In this document: piece by piece, positions 1 through 12,236 of the stretch
Position numbering within the stretch: position 1 is the stretch's first letter
Layout: each line of letters starts with the position of its first letter
DNA from: Costus lasius
Taxonomy: Eukaryota > Streptophyta > Magnoliopsida > Zingiberales > Costaceae
Assembly (NCBI GenBank): GCA_027563935.2
Contig: CM050449.1
Coordinates: 48,582,507 to 48,646,506, forward strand
DNA length: 64,000 nt
Reading direction: 5' to 3'
Notes under the pieces: model-generated
Told to the model about the DNA's origin: nothing
Seen by the model: the letters and a program-made list of their open reading frames with translations, nothing else
Database searches by the model: none
Position numbers and translations under genes: made by a program

Positions 1-1562
1 ATTCATACCAACGCCATTGGATTGGAGGTCGGCTTGGAAGAAGAGAGCAACTTAGATCTCCTCCAAAAGTTCATACACAAGATGAAGAACGCTTACTTCC
101 TTGGCGTCCCTTGTGCTAGCAAGGCACCCAATCTTTCTTGTCGAATGGAAGGGGATGATGAGATGATTCCCTTTTGGCCGAGAGCTCCTCTTGCAAAACC
201 TCTCCACTTCGTCAACCTCCCTCAAACGAAAGTTCAAGGCGTTGAAGTGAAGTGCACAACGCATATGCGTTTTGGCGTTGAAGTGAAATCGGCCTTGATG
301 ACTTTCCATAAATGGAAGATAATCAAGCCATGCGCTCATGCCAACCCAAAAACGCATATTGGCATTGAACCAAGCGTTCACCTTTGTGAACCGGTTCAAG
401 CCAAAACGTCCAATCGAATTTGGTTCATAAACCAAACCAAAATAGCTCAAGCCACTTGGTCTAGACCAAATTGAACCCTAAGGCTCAAGATCTAACCGTT
501 CATCTCCTGATGCTCCTGATCTCACCGATCTAGCATCATCTCTCTCGATCGAAGCTTACCGATCTCAAGCCCTAATCAATCAAACATGATCAGACCAGAT
601 CTCACTTACAATCAGAGATTAAATCCCTTTAAACTGAACCCAAACAATTCAGTCCACACGATCTGACTCAAGTAAGCCATATCATCAAATTGTGCGACCC
701 TGAGGGTTTCCTTTAAATGTCGGTAACGATAACTCACGTTATCACGATCAGTGTGGTGTATCTAGCAACACATCACTGTCTCCCGATATAAAGGAAAGAG
801 TCTTCCAAGACTACACCCAAACCACAGCACAAGTGTGAATCTATTCACAAGGCGTACATGTATCCTTTGCCACTGGATGTTCTTATTGGACAAGCGTGTC
901 AAGCCTGTAGCTCCAATATGATGAGTATGATTAGACCAGATGAACATAGTCACCTGGGTATGGCCATACACTTTCTCAATCATCTCATTCAGGGGGGCCC
1001 CTCTAGAACATCACACTCCTTAAACAAGGAGACGGCAATCCTTTATCTATCACTAGTGCCCTAACCTGACTCAAGCTCATTATCCAAGATAGTCTATAAC
1101 CATCATGTTTCAAATGATATTGAACTACCTCAAAACAATGACAATCATCATTTAGAAACACAAGTGATCTCAAGTCAGAGGACATGTGCCACTTGTTGCA
1201 ATCAAGGATCATTCACATTGTGACAAGCAATTGAATATCCTAGTAGGGTCTGTCCAGTACATCCAATGTACCCATGAGTCTACATCTTATTCCATGCTCG
1301 AAGCATCCTATAAGATTAGAACACATATTAGTCTCAAGCATATCAAGGCTGTCTCATGTTCACCAAGATATCTCGACTAAGGACTTTATAGCATGTCAGC
1401 CTAGCTGAACAGCTTTGAGACATTATTCAGAAGTACGCTAATTGCAGCAGACAAGGTAACAACCTGAATAACAACCATGCCTTTATAAACACAAGAGTTT
1501 ATTACATGAGACTGATACAATCCCAAGGCCTCAAACATTAGCCTTAAGGGCATACCCCAACA
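1..1562 (-). repeat. C1 3' LTR (truncated by window start)
   Basis: Matches 7415-8976 base for base with few changes. On the plus strand it ends in ACCCCAACA, the complement of the family's LTR start TGTTGGGGT. The right ~1 kb (U3 side in element sense) is well conserved among C1, C2, C3, C4 and C6. The left ~500 bp (U5 side) is specific to the copy. No conserved host gene lies in it; open frames on both strands of 22-474 look incidental. Confidence 0.95.
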
Positions 1563-1577
1563 ATCTCCCACTTGCAC
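1563..1577 (-). other. C1 polypurine tract
   Basis: In element sense reads GTGCAAGTGGGAGAT directly before the LTR start TGTTGGGG. It should prime plus-strand DNA synthesis. The same tract occurs in C2, C3, C4 and C6. Confidence 0.85.
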
Positions 1578-1582
1578 TTAAT

Positions 1583-4500
1583 CTAATGGTTGAGAAATCT
1601 CAAACCCATATTATTACAGTGCTTCTCATGCTTCTGCTGCACCAGAGGCTTGGTAAGCGGGTCAGCCAGATTGTCGTCTGTATGAACCTTGCATATTTTG
1701 ATCTCACCCCGATCAATGATCTCCCGGATCAAGTGAAACCGTCTCTGTATGTGCTTGGACTTCTGGTGCGACCGTGGTTCCTTTGCTTGTGCGATTGCTC
1801 CAGTGTTATCACAAAAGATAACCAAAGGATCTGCACTCGAAGGAACGACACCAAGTTCTCTCACGAACTTACGAATCCACACTGCCTCCTTGGATGCTTC
1901 CGAGGCTGCAACATACTCGGCTTCTATTGTGGAATCAGCAACAGTTGACTATTTGAAACTCTTCCACACCACTGCTCCACCATTCAAGCTAAAAACATAG
2001 CCTGATTGCGATCGGAAATCATCCTGGTCCGACTGGAACGAAGCGTCAGTATATCCTTCTATACTGAGTTCTTCCTGACCACCATATATCAAGAACATAT
2101 CTTTGGTCCTCTGCAGATATTTTAAAATGTTCTTGACTGCAATCTAGTGCGCCATACCTGGATTACTTTGGAACCGACTGGTCACGCTTAACCCGTAAGC
2201 GACGTCAGGGCGAGTACACAACATCGCATACATTATGGACCCAATAGCCGAAGCATAAGGCGTATTGTCCATTTCATCTTTCTCAGTCTGTGTTTGTGGA
2301 CACTGACTCTTCGAAAGATTCAGACCATGTCTGACTAGAAGATATCCTCGTTTAGAATTCTCTAAATGAAATCTCTCCAGGACTTTATCGATGTAAGTAC
2401 TTTGGCACAGCCCGAGAAGCCTCTTAGATCTATCCCTGTAGATCTTCACACCTAACACATAGGATGCTTCTCCTAAATATTTCATCTGGAAACATTTCCT
2501 TAACCATGCCTTAACCGCATGCATTTCAGGAACATCATTTCCAATGATCAAGATGTCAACGACGTAGAGGACTAGGAATGTAATCACGCTCCCACTAAAC
2601 CTCTTATATACACACGGGTCGTCCTCGTTCTTGATGAAACCAAACTCAGAGATTGATTCATCAAAACGAATATTCCAGCTTCTAGATGCTTGTTTAAGTC
2701 CATAAATGGACTTCTTTAACTTGCATATTTTATGACGATCTGCTGGATGAGTGAAACCTTCAGGTTGTGTCATGTACACATCCTCATCCAGTTTTCCATT
2801 AAGGAAAGCAGTTTTCACATCCATCTGCCAGATCTCATAATCGTAATATGCTGCTATCGCGAAAAGAATCCGAATAGACTTAAACATGGCTACAGGAGAG
2901 AAAGTTTCATCATAATCTATCCCGTAGATTTGTTTGAAACCTTTCGCTACTAGCCTGCCTTTATAGGTAACCACGTTACCATCCATGTCAATCTTCTTCT
3001 TGAAGATCCATTTACAGCCTATAGGGATTACTCCCGGAGGCGGATCAACCAAATCCCAGACTTGGTTATCTGACATGGAGTCCATCTCGGCTCGCATAGC
3101 TTCAAGCCATCTAGCTGACTCCGGTCCACTGACCGCATCCGCATAAGTAAGGGGTTCATCATTATCAATGATGTAGACTCCGTCATAGCGCTCAGGCTGA
3201 CGACGGATCCTTCCCGATCTACGCGGTTCCCGTGATATTTGAGCCTCAGGTTGTTCAATAACCTGTTCTACCGGCTCAGGCACATCCATCTGTGCTTGAC
3301 TACTTTGTCCATCCTCTGGATTCTCATCCAGCTTTATTTCTCTCCCACTGGCTTCTTGCAGAAGAAACTCCTTCTCAAGAAATATGGCCGTCCGAGCAAC
3401 AAATACTTTGTTCTCTTTGGGATCGTAGAAATAATAACCCTTAGTTTCCTTAGGGTAACCGACAAAGATGCATTTCTCAGATCTGCTCTCCAGTTTCCCA
3501 GAGGCAAGCTTTTTGACATAAGCCTCGCAACCCCAGATCCTGATAAATGTCAAGCTCGGCTGTTTCCCATACCATAATTCATATGGCGTCTTTGAAACTG
3601 CCTTGGATGGCACTCGGTTTAGTACCTTTGCAGCTGTCTCCAGTGCAAATCCCCAAAAGGAATATGGAAGAGTAGCCTGACTCATCATAGAACGAACCAT
3701 ATCAAGTAACGTTCTATTTCTCCTCTCGGACACACCATTCCATTGCGGTGTTCCTGGCGGAGTGAGCTGTGAGATAATCCCATACTCCTTCAGATAGTCA
3801 GTAAACGCATGACTCAGGTATTCTCCACCTCGATCAGAACGAAGTGCCTTGATATTTCGGCCTAGCTGATTCTGTACTTCATTCTTGAACTCTTTGAACT
3901 TGTCAAAGGATTCACTCTTATGTCTCATTAGATAGACATAACCATATCTACTGAAATCATCAGTAAATGTAATGAAGTACTGATAGCCACCTCTGGCATG
4001 TTTACTAAACGGCCCACACACATCACTGTGTATAAGGTCAAGTAAACCTGAAGCCCTTTGACCTTTGTTAGGAAAAGGTGACTTCGTCATTTTACCCATC
4101 AAACAAGCTTTGCATGTATCAATCTCCTCATAGGAGAATGATCCCAGCAGTCCATGATCATGCAACCGCTTAATGCGCTTCTTGTTAATATGGCCTAAAC
4201 GACTATGCCATAACAAGGTGCTGTCTTCAGCATACTTGGCTTTCTTATTATCAATGTTTTGTATAGAATATTCCATGTCCAACATGAATAACCCATTGTT
4301 AATTGAACCAGTAGCATAAACAATATTATCAAGAGAAAGTACACACTTTGAAATATTGCATTCAAAGGCAAATCCTTTCCTGACAAGAGCAGGAATAGAG
4401 ATAATATTCTTGGTTATACTGGGTACAAAATAACAATTGTTTAATTCCAATACAATGCCAGATGGTAAAGAAATGAAATAGTCTCCTACAGCAACAGCAG

Positions 4501-5476
4501 CAACCCGTGCCCCGTTTCCAACGCGTAGGTCTACCTCATGCTGTCCCACCTGCCTTCTTCTCTTGAGTTCCTGCACATTTGAACAAATGTGAACTCCACA
4601 TGCAGTGTCCAACACCCATGAAATAGAAGAAGAAGATAACATGACCTCAGTCACATATATACCTGAGCCAGAAGCGATGCTTCCCCTCTTATCTCCTTGG
4701 AGCGCTTTACAGTCCTTTTTCCAGTGACCCAGCTGGCCACAGTGGAAACACCTGTTGTCCTTCGACCGCTTAACCTTTTGTTTCAGAGCCTTACTGTAGT
4801 TCTTGACAGGGGCTTTGCCCTTCTTCCCCTTCTTCTTGTTCCTAGAAGGAACCATTAAGACAGAGGTTGAAGGCTTTCCCTTCAGAGTCTCCTCAGTTGT
4901 CAAGAGCATATTCAGCAGCTCTGTCGGGGTACAATCGATCTTGTTCATATTAAAATTAATAATGAACGCATCGAAAGAGGGCGGGAGAGACTGCAGAATA
5001 ATGTCTACAGCAAACTCCTGGTTGATGGTATGCCCCAGTTTCTCCAGAGCCTCCTTGTGCCCAATCATCTTGAGCACGTGAGCTCCCACTGGGCTCCCTT
5101 CAGCCAGTTTGCTCTGAAAGAAAAGCTTTGTCAGATTATAGCGTTCTGTCCTCGCCTGTGCAGCATACAGCATCTTGAGGTTCGCTATAATTTCTATAGC
5201 CGAGATATCCTCATGCTGACGCTGCAGCGGTGGCGTCATAGACGCTAGCATCAGGCAAGCGACATCAATGCTATCATTGACGTGCTTTTCATAAGCATCA
5301 CGAACCGCCCTTGCGGCGTTCGCAGCGGGTTGAGGCGGCACAGCCGTCTCGAGGACATACAGTTTCCTCTCTGCCTTAAGAACGATCTTAAGGTGTCCGA
5401 ACCAGTCTGAGAAGTTTGACCCAGCAAACTTCTCCCTTTCCAGTAGGGATCGCACATTGAAGCTCATGGTGTTCAT
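1583..5476 (-). pseudogene. C1 copia gag-pol polyprotein, broken
   Basis: Single frame of about 1300 codons in the copia order gag, protease, integrase, reverse transcriptase, RNase H. Seen: zinc knuckle CFHCGQLGHWKKDC near residue 238; protease motif DTACG near 291; pre-integrase LWHSRLGH near 420; integrase core D/D/E at HSDVCG, RSDRGGEY and WNGVSERRN (about 480-585); reverse transcriptase 815-1050; RNase H tail with DNTGAIAQAKEPRSHQKSKH. Two in-frame stops occur, at 2144-2146 (Trp in paralogues) and 1949-1951 (Gln in paralogues). The catalytic YVDD of the reverse transcriptase reads YVVD (codon 2558-2560), so the enzyme should be dead even without the stops. An upstream in-frame ATG gives MNTMSF; the family start is the second Met. 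Confidence 0.95.
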
Positions 5477-7259
5477 TGCTGCAGGAATCTACAACAATGC
5501 AAGAACAGCAAAGTCAGTATCAATGTTTAGAATCAATCTAGGACTTAAGAAAGATTCTTTTTCTCACTATTTTATCTGACTGAAAAATCCATTAAACAGT
5601 CCGAAACAGTAATACTCTTTTAGTGAGATGGGATCCAGATTTCATACTTGGTCTCCGCGTCCTGCTCAGGCGAGATAAGATGCACAGAGATGACAAGCAC
5701 TAATTTCTGGTAGGCTGTCCCAGCCAATCGCCAACCCGTGCGATTCCCCTTCACCTGGGCAATCCAGCAGACTGTGCCAACTGAGTTGGTACAACACAGT
5801 CTCTGATCCCACAGATGGCTGCCTCCATGCGCTACCATATGCGCCACATATGTAGCCTACATGGTCAAGCTGACCCAACCTACTCCCTGGACCACCACGT
5901 GCTATGCTGAGCAACGAGAAGTGATAAATCGCTTCTCTGTAACACGCAGGTGAAATCACGCACCGTCTGAAGATAGATGGACGTGCCCACTGAGTGGGTA
6001 CAACACGGCTCCAACGATAATCAGAAAGGTGAGGTTTCGCGTCAGAAGGCATTACGTGCTTGATATTTTAGCGTTTGGATTTTAACGGTCTTTTATCTTC
6101 TTACTATCAGGCAAATCCTATGGCTATAGCAGAAGATAAATAAATCATGCTGTTCTACTTATATAAACAATAACAGAAAGCATGGATCTTATGTGGTAAA
6201 AGCCCATAGCCTAAGTAAGACCTTAAGATACTTAAGTCTTCACTTGCTCTTCTTGGGTCTTTAGCATCATCTGGTCCAACCCAGGGCCCTTGCGCCAAGA
6301 GCACCTCAGGTGCACCACCAACTGAATGCCCCTCTGGGATGTGTGCCTTTGTGCTCTTGTCTAATCAAAATACATTTTGATCTATCTAGACAAGATTGAC
6401 TCGCAGGTCAATTATACAATAAATTAATTAAAAAGTGATTCGCAGATCACAATAATATTAATTTATAGGTCTAATTCCAGGCACGCAGGCCCCAGCACAG
6501 CACACATTTAACATGGGCAGCCCACATAAGAATAAATAAACAAGCATATGGCATCAATCAATCATCATGTGATCCCTTACAAAGAAAATAAAATTTTGAA
6601 AACCCCATTGGCATCAAATTTTAATTTCCTTATGTGCCCTACAACCTTACAACGGTCCATTGATAGGGATCCACTCAACAATCTAGTTAGATCCATACCC
6701 TTGCATGCACCAAGTCCTAACTGACTCGAGTTGACCTAATGGTCAACCATGCATGCGCCAAGGGTTGAACAACCAACATGAGTTCTGGCAAGCGGGTGTG
6801 ACCCCGGGCCTAACTTATGTGTGTTCACAGGTTGTCTCAACCAGACCTCGCTACACGCCTGTGATGCAATCGACCTATAGCCACCTTGTGCTTGCGCACA
6901 GGTGCCATCTGGTCGATCCATCTAGGCTGTCAGATGGTCTGATCAGACTAGGTTGATCTAAACTAGATGATGCTTTCAACCCCATCAACCCGTCTAAGGG
7001 TTTACAGTAGGCGCAACTTAGATCTAGTCAAAGGCGCGCAAGTAAAGTTTTGTCAAAACAACAACATGTAACATGCGCAATAATGTAAGCAATATACATG
7101 CATCAACAAAATCAACCTTACACATGCGCCATCAAAAACAATCTCATATATGCGCCATCAAAATACTTTCAACTAGTATTATCGCATGATGAGAAAACTT
7201 AGATCATAAGCGCAAACAAGGATCACCTTAAGCAATCATATGAACCATATAAGATCCTA
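5477..7259 (-). other. C1 untranslated leader
   Basis: About 1.8 kb between primer-binding site and gag. No long open frame with retroelement similarity. It is colinear with the C2 leader (29047-30854), while C3 lacks about 640 bp of it. It holds two covarying hairpins (5774-5792 and 5983-6001) and probably carries packaging or dimerisation signals, which is inference. Confidence 0.7.
5774..6001 (-). other. C1 twin leader hairpins
   Basis: Two copies of a small stem-loop, GTGCCAACTGAGTTGGTAC (5774-5792) and GTGCCCACTGAGTGGGTAC (5983-6001). Each has an 8-bp stem including one G-T pair, a 3-base loop and a following ACAACAC-like tail. The only difference in the stem is a compensated A:T to C:G change, which suggests selection for pairing. 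Both recur in C2. Confidence 0.55.
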
Positions 7260-7271
7260 GCTCTGATACCA
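7260..7271 (-). other. C1 primer-binding site
   Basis: In element sense TGGTATCAGAGC, the standard plant match to the 3' end of initiator tRNA-Met, two bases from the 5' LTR. Confidence 0.9.
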
Positions 7272-7273
7272 AT

Positions 7274-8976
7274 TGAAGAGTCCCCTTCGAGGGGGAGCGC
7301 AAGCAGATGAAACCCTAATTTAGGGGGCGCATGCAAGTTTGCTAGGATTTCATCAATACAATCGCTTATATGCTCATATAATCAACTTTGATAGATGGAT
7401 TAGATCAAGAGGGAGATTCATACCAACGCCATTGGCTTGGAGGTCGGTTTGGAAGAAGAGAGCAACTTAGATCTCCTCCAAAAGTTCACACACAAGATGA
7501 AGAACGCTTACTTCCTTGGCGTCCCTTGTGCTAGCAAGGCACCCAATCTTTCTTGTCGAATGGAAGGGGATGATGAGATGATTCCCTTTTGGCCGAGAAC
7601 TCCTCTTGCAAAACCTCTCCACTTCATCAACCTCCCTCAAACGAAAGTTCAAGGCGTTGAAGTGAAGTGCACAACGCATATGCGTTTTGGCGTTGAAGTG
7701 AAATCGGCCTTGATGACTTTCCATAAATGGAAGATAATCAAGCCATGCGCTCATGCCAACCCAAAAATGCATATTGGCATTGAACCAAGCGTTCACCTTT
7801 GTGAACCGGTTCAAGCCAAAACGTCCAATCGAATTTGGTTCATAAACCAAACCAAAATAGCTCAAGCCACTTGGTCTAGACCAAATTGAACCCTAAGGCT
7901 CAAGATCTAACCGTTCATCTCCTGATGCTCCTGATCTCACCGATCTAGCATCATCTCTCTCGATCGAAGCTTACCGATCTCAAGCCCTAATCAATCAAAC
8001 ATGATCAGACCAGATCTCACTTACAATCAGAGATTAAATCCCTTTAAACTGAACCCAAACAATTCAGTCCACACGATCTGACTCAAGTAAGCCATATCAT
8101 CAAATTGTGCGACCCTGAGGGTTTCCTTTAAATGTCGGTAACGATAACTCACGTTATCACGATCAGTGAGGGGTATCTAGCAACACATCACTGTCTCCTG
8201 ATATAAAGGAAAGAGTCTTCCAAGACTACACCCAAACCACAGCACAAGTGTGAATCTATTCACAAGGCGTACATGTATCCTTTGCCACTGGATGTTCTTA
8301 TTGGACAAGCGTGTCAAGCCTGTAGCTCCAATATGATGAGTATGATTAGACCAGATGAACATAGTCACCTGGGTATGGCCATACACTTTCTCAATCAACT
8401 CATTCAGGGGGCCCCTCTAGAACATCACACTCCTTAAACAAGGAGACGGCAATCCTTTATCTATCACTAGTGCCCTAACCTGACTCAAGCTCATTATCCA
8501 AGATAGTCTATAACCATCATGTTTCAAATGATATTGAACTACCTCAAAACAATGACAATCATCATTTAGAAACACAAGTGATCTCAAGTCAGAGGACATG
8601 TGCCACTTGTTGCAATCAAGGATCATTCACATTGTGACAAGCAATTGAATATCCTAGTAGGGTTTGTCCAGTACATCCAATGTACCCATGAGTCTACATC
8701 TTATTCCATGCTCGAAGCATCCTATAAGATTAGAACACATATTAGTCTCAAGCATATCAAGGCTGTCTCATGTTCACCAAGATATCTCGACTAAGGACTT
8801 TATAGCATGTCAGCCTAGCTGAACAGCTTTGAGACATTATTCAGAAGTATGCTAATTGCAGCAGATAAGGTAACAACCTGAATAACAACCATGCCTTTAT
8901 AAACACAAGAGTTTATTACATGAGACTGATACAATCCCAAGGCCTCAAACATTAGCCTTAAGGGCATACCCCAACA
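7274..8976 (-). repeat. C1 5' LTR (1703 bp)
   Basis: Complete LTR bounded by TG and CA, directly beside the primer-binding site. The primer-site end carries the hairpin CCCCTTCGAGGGG. The conserved core CTTGTGCTAGCAAG is at 7525-7538. Toward the U3 end, GCCTTTATAAACAC contains a TATA-like string in element sense that is conserved in all copies, a possible promoter element. Confidence 0.95.
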
Positions 8977-10519
8977 TTTTCTGCAGGCCAGGAAGTTACT
9001 TGCTAGTGGGTGCAAGGGTTATCTTGCGCATGTTAAGGTGCAGGATGATTCTACTTCTAATTTGACTCAGATGGCGGTAGTGAAAGAGTTTCCTGATGTG
9101 TTCTCTGAGGAATTTTCAGGCTTGCCACCAATTAGAGAAGTGGAGTTTGGCATTGAGTTGGCTCCAGGTACGGCACCTATCTCCAGAGCTCCTTATCGCA
9201 TGGCTACCTCAGAGCTGGCCGAGCTTAAGAAACAACTGGAGGAACTGCTAGAGAAAGGGTACATTCGGCCTAGTGCTTCTCCCTGGGGAGCGCCAGTGCT
9301 GTTTGTAAAGAAGAAAGATGGAACCCTGAGGATGTGTATAGACTACAAGCAACTGAACCAAGTGACTATCAAGAATAAGTATCCTCTTCCCAGAATTGAT
9401 GATCTGTTTGATCAATTACAGGGAGCTACAGTGTTCTCTAAGATTGATCTGAGATCAGGGTATTATCAGCTTAGGGTCAAGGATGAGGATATATTTAAGA
9501 CTGCTTTCAGGACCAGGTATGGGCATTTTGAATTTTTAGTTATGCCTTTTGGACTGACGAATGCACCTGCTGTCTTCATGGATTTGATGAACAGGGTATT
9601 CCATGAATTGCTTGACTCTTGTGTGGTAGTCTTTATAGACGATATTTTGGTATACTCACGGACTACTTCAGATCATGTCAGTGACTTGCGCAGAGTGCTG
9701 GAGGTTCTGAGGAAGAACCGATTATATGCCAAGGCTAGTAAGTGTGAGTTCTGGCTAGAGAAGATCAGTTTCCTTGGGCATGTGATTTCTGGTCAAGGGG
9801 TGTCGGTGGATCCAGTTAAAGTGCAAGCCATTCTTAATTGGGGAAGACCGACTAGCGCTACTGAGATCAGAAGTTTCTTGGGTTTAGCAGGTTACTACCG
9901 GAGATTTGTTGAGGGATTCTCCAAGCTGGCGGGTCCTTTAACTAAATTAACCAGAAAGGAGGCTAAGTTTATTTGGGATGACAAGTGTGAAGAGAGCTTT
10001 CAGGAGCTGAAGAGGAGGTTGACTAGTACACCGATCCTCATTATTCCTAGTGATGGGGAAAGGTTTACTGTCTATACAGATGCTTCAGGCAAGGGGTTGG
10101 GTTGTGTCTTGATGCAGAAGGGTTCTGTAGTAGCCTATGCTTCGAGACAACTGAAGGAGTATGAATTGAACTACCCTACTCATGATTTAGAGTTGGCGGC
10201 CATAGTCTTTGCTTTGAAGATATGGCGCCACTATTTACTGGGTCAGGAGTTCGATCTGTTCACTGATCACCAGAGTCTCAAGTATATCTTCACTCAGAAG
10301 GAGTTGAACATGAGACAGAGAAGATGGATGGAGTTGATCAAAGACTATGACTTCTCCATTCAGTATCATGCTGGAAAGGCCAATGTGGTGGCTGATGCAC
10401 TGAGCAGACATCCAGTTACTTCAGTAGCGGCACTACGAGTCAGTGAGTGGCGGTTACTGCAGGAGTTCAGCGATCTCAGGATCAGTGTTTCTCCTAGAGT
10501 TCAGTCGGGTTATGTGGCC
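8977..10519 (+). pseudogene. G1 pol fragment: linker, reverse transcriptase, RNase H
   Basis: Open frame from the C1 junction, beginning with the same [11 protein letters not shown] linker seen in G2. Reverse transcriptase motifs seen: [36 protein letters not shown], and catalytic FIDDILVYS intact. RNase H starts [11 protein letters not shown] and ends near [10 protein letters not shown]. Protein identity with G2 is very high by eye. The frame is cut by G2 at 10520; the apparent stop at 10538-10540 belongs to the G2 LTR. Taking out G2 plus one duplication (10920 bp, divisible by 3) keeps the frame, so the insertion was clean. Confidence 0.93.
10515..10519. repeat. G2 target-site duplication, TGGCC
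   Basis: Left copy here and right copy at 21435-21439. It flanks G2 exactly and proves a single intact insertion. Confidence 0.93.
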
Positions 10520-11520
10520 TGTAACATCCCACATTCTTAACCCCAAACTAATGGCACAATTCACAAATGATACAGGATGTTTCATATAAGATCGATCATA
10601 TGCTAGGTAAAACCGAGTTCAAGAAAAACACGATCTGAAAAATTTCCATAAACCCATACACACAAATTCACAAAACTCAAATCTCATAAGGGTACCTGCC
10701 ACCACGCAATCCTTGCACTAGACATATGCAAGGCAATAGTTATATCAAAACCGATTCAAATTCATAAAATCCATAAAGGTACTTGCCACCAGGCAATACT
10801 TGCACTAGACATATGCAAGTTACAGGGTATATCAAAACCGATTGCACAGAATATACAACAAGCCGAAATTCAAAACAAAATCACAAAATCGATTTTATAA
10901 ACTCATACCAAACACCGAAACCAGGCTGAAGCCCGCGGTGACACAAAAATCAAACTCATAAGACTGCCATAACTGGCAACATACTTCACATAGTTCACAT
11001 AGTCTCATGATTCACATAGTTCATATAGTTTATGTTAAGGCCACAACCGGCCCCAAGAATTAAGCATAAAAGTTCTTAAAATAGCAAACAGCATAATTAT
11101 CCACGCCAATGCACTCAAGACATGCGCCCCTGCTCTATGCCTGAAAATAGTGAGGGGTGCGCTACACAGCCCAGTGAGTGGATAGTCTAAATTGACCATC
11201 CATAACATACATTCAAAAATATAGGCAGATTATTTTTAAAAAATATTTAACAGAACATTATGTCAACATGTAACAAAATAAAGAAACAGAAGTCATATAG
11301 ACAGTTAAATGTACACACTAGCATATAACAAATTCAGGTTCTAGAGTTTTACTCTAACCCAATTAAACACATATATTCTAAACCAACTAAACACACCATA
11401 CTTAATTAACCTAGTTGTCCAGCATAATCAGTAGTGACCAATATGGTCTAACCCGGCTTGGCCAAAGCACTGGGAGCTGCAAAATCTCGTGCAACACATA
11501 AACATGGATAGTGAGTAGAA

Positions 11521-11795
11521 TCAAGAGGTGGCCCCCGCCAGGTCACGACGTGGCACTTTGCTCTATCACTCCATAACACATCAGAGTGATGACATCAAGA
11601 GGTGGCCCCTGTCTGATCAAGACATGGCACTTTGCGTCTTATATCACCCCATCACATAAAAGAGTAATGACATCAAGAGGTGGCCCCTGTCTGATCAAGA
11701 CATGGCACTTTGCGTCTTATATTACCCCATCACATAAAAGAGTAATGACATCAAGAGGTGGCCCCTGTCCGACCAAGACATGGCACTTTGCGTCA
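11521..11795 (-). repeat. ~78-bp tandem repeat in G2 3' LTR, four units
   Basis: Units start at 11521, 11595, 11673 and 11751 (periods 74, 78, 78; last unit partial). Each contains TCAAGAGGTGGCCCC followed by a GGCACTTTGC block. The first unit differs from the next three, which are nearly identical. Period 78 keeps reading frame and explains a spurious 98-codon open frame. Confidence 0.9.
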
Positions 11796-12070
11796 AAACC
11801 CGTTCTCCCAAAAGGTTCCTACTGGACAACAGACATATCTTATTTCATATTTCACAAAGGTGGACTCCTAAGTGTCAACTAGACTCTAGGATAGTCATCA
11901 CAAAAAATCATATCGGGCAGGCTGAACATCAACCCCCATCACAATAATCATAATAGGCAGGCTGAACATCAGCCCCCTCACATCTCAAATACAGGGCTGA
12001 AATTCAAACCCTTCACATATCACATAAGGACTATCCAATGAGTATACTGTTACACTTAGCCATAGTCCTA

Positions 12071-12236
12071 ACCAACACATAACACATAATATTCAAAATT
12101 CTCATAATCACATAATTTTCAAAAATCTCATAACCACATAATGTTCACAATTTACATAACAACATAATATTCCAAAAATCACATAAACACCTAATATTTA
12201 AAAATCACACAATTACATAATATTAACAATCATATA
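12071..12236 (-). repeat. Degenerate ~30-bp AT-rich repeat in G2 3' LTR
   Basis: Successive imperfect copies of a CACATAAT-ATT-CAAAA-like unit. The same region exists at 19911-20076 and, in diverged form, at 33461-33560 in the G1 LTR. Confidence 0.6.

Larger units (their letters stand above)
1..8976 (-). mobile_element. C1: nearly complete Ty1-copia LTR retrotransposon
   Basis: Antisense copia element made of a 3' LTR (left, cut by the window edge), polypurine tract, gag-pol, leader, primer-binding site and 5' LTR (right). Aligning the two LTRs places about 141 bp of the left LTR outside the window. It is inserted in the pol region of gypsy element G1: the base after 8976 continues the G1 reading frame. 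The right target duplication should be TTTTC (8977-8981); its left partner is outside the window. The two LTRs differ at roughly 13 positions over about 1.56 kb by eye, making this the oldest of the fully measurable copies here. Confidence 0.95.

Noticed and set aside
22..474. 150-codon open frame in the C1 LTR (and 132 codons on the other strand), repeated at 7437-7889
   Set aside because: Repeated only because the LTR is duplicated. Both strands are open over the same interval, there is no recognisable domain, and the other copia LTRs do not conserve the protein.
11586..11882. 98-codon repeat protein (repeats of about 26 residues) in the G2 LTRs
   Set aside because: The periodicity follows from a 78-bp tandem repeat divisible by three. 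It lies antisense to the element with no start context or conservation in G1.
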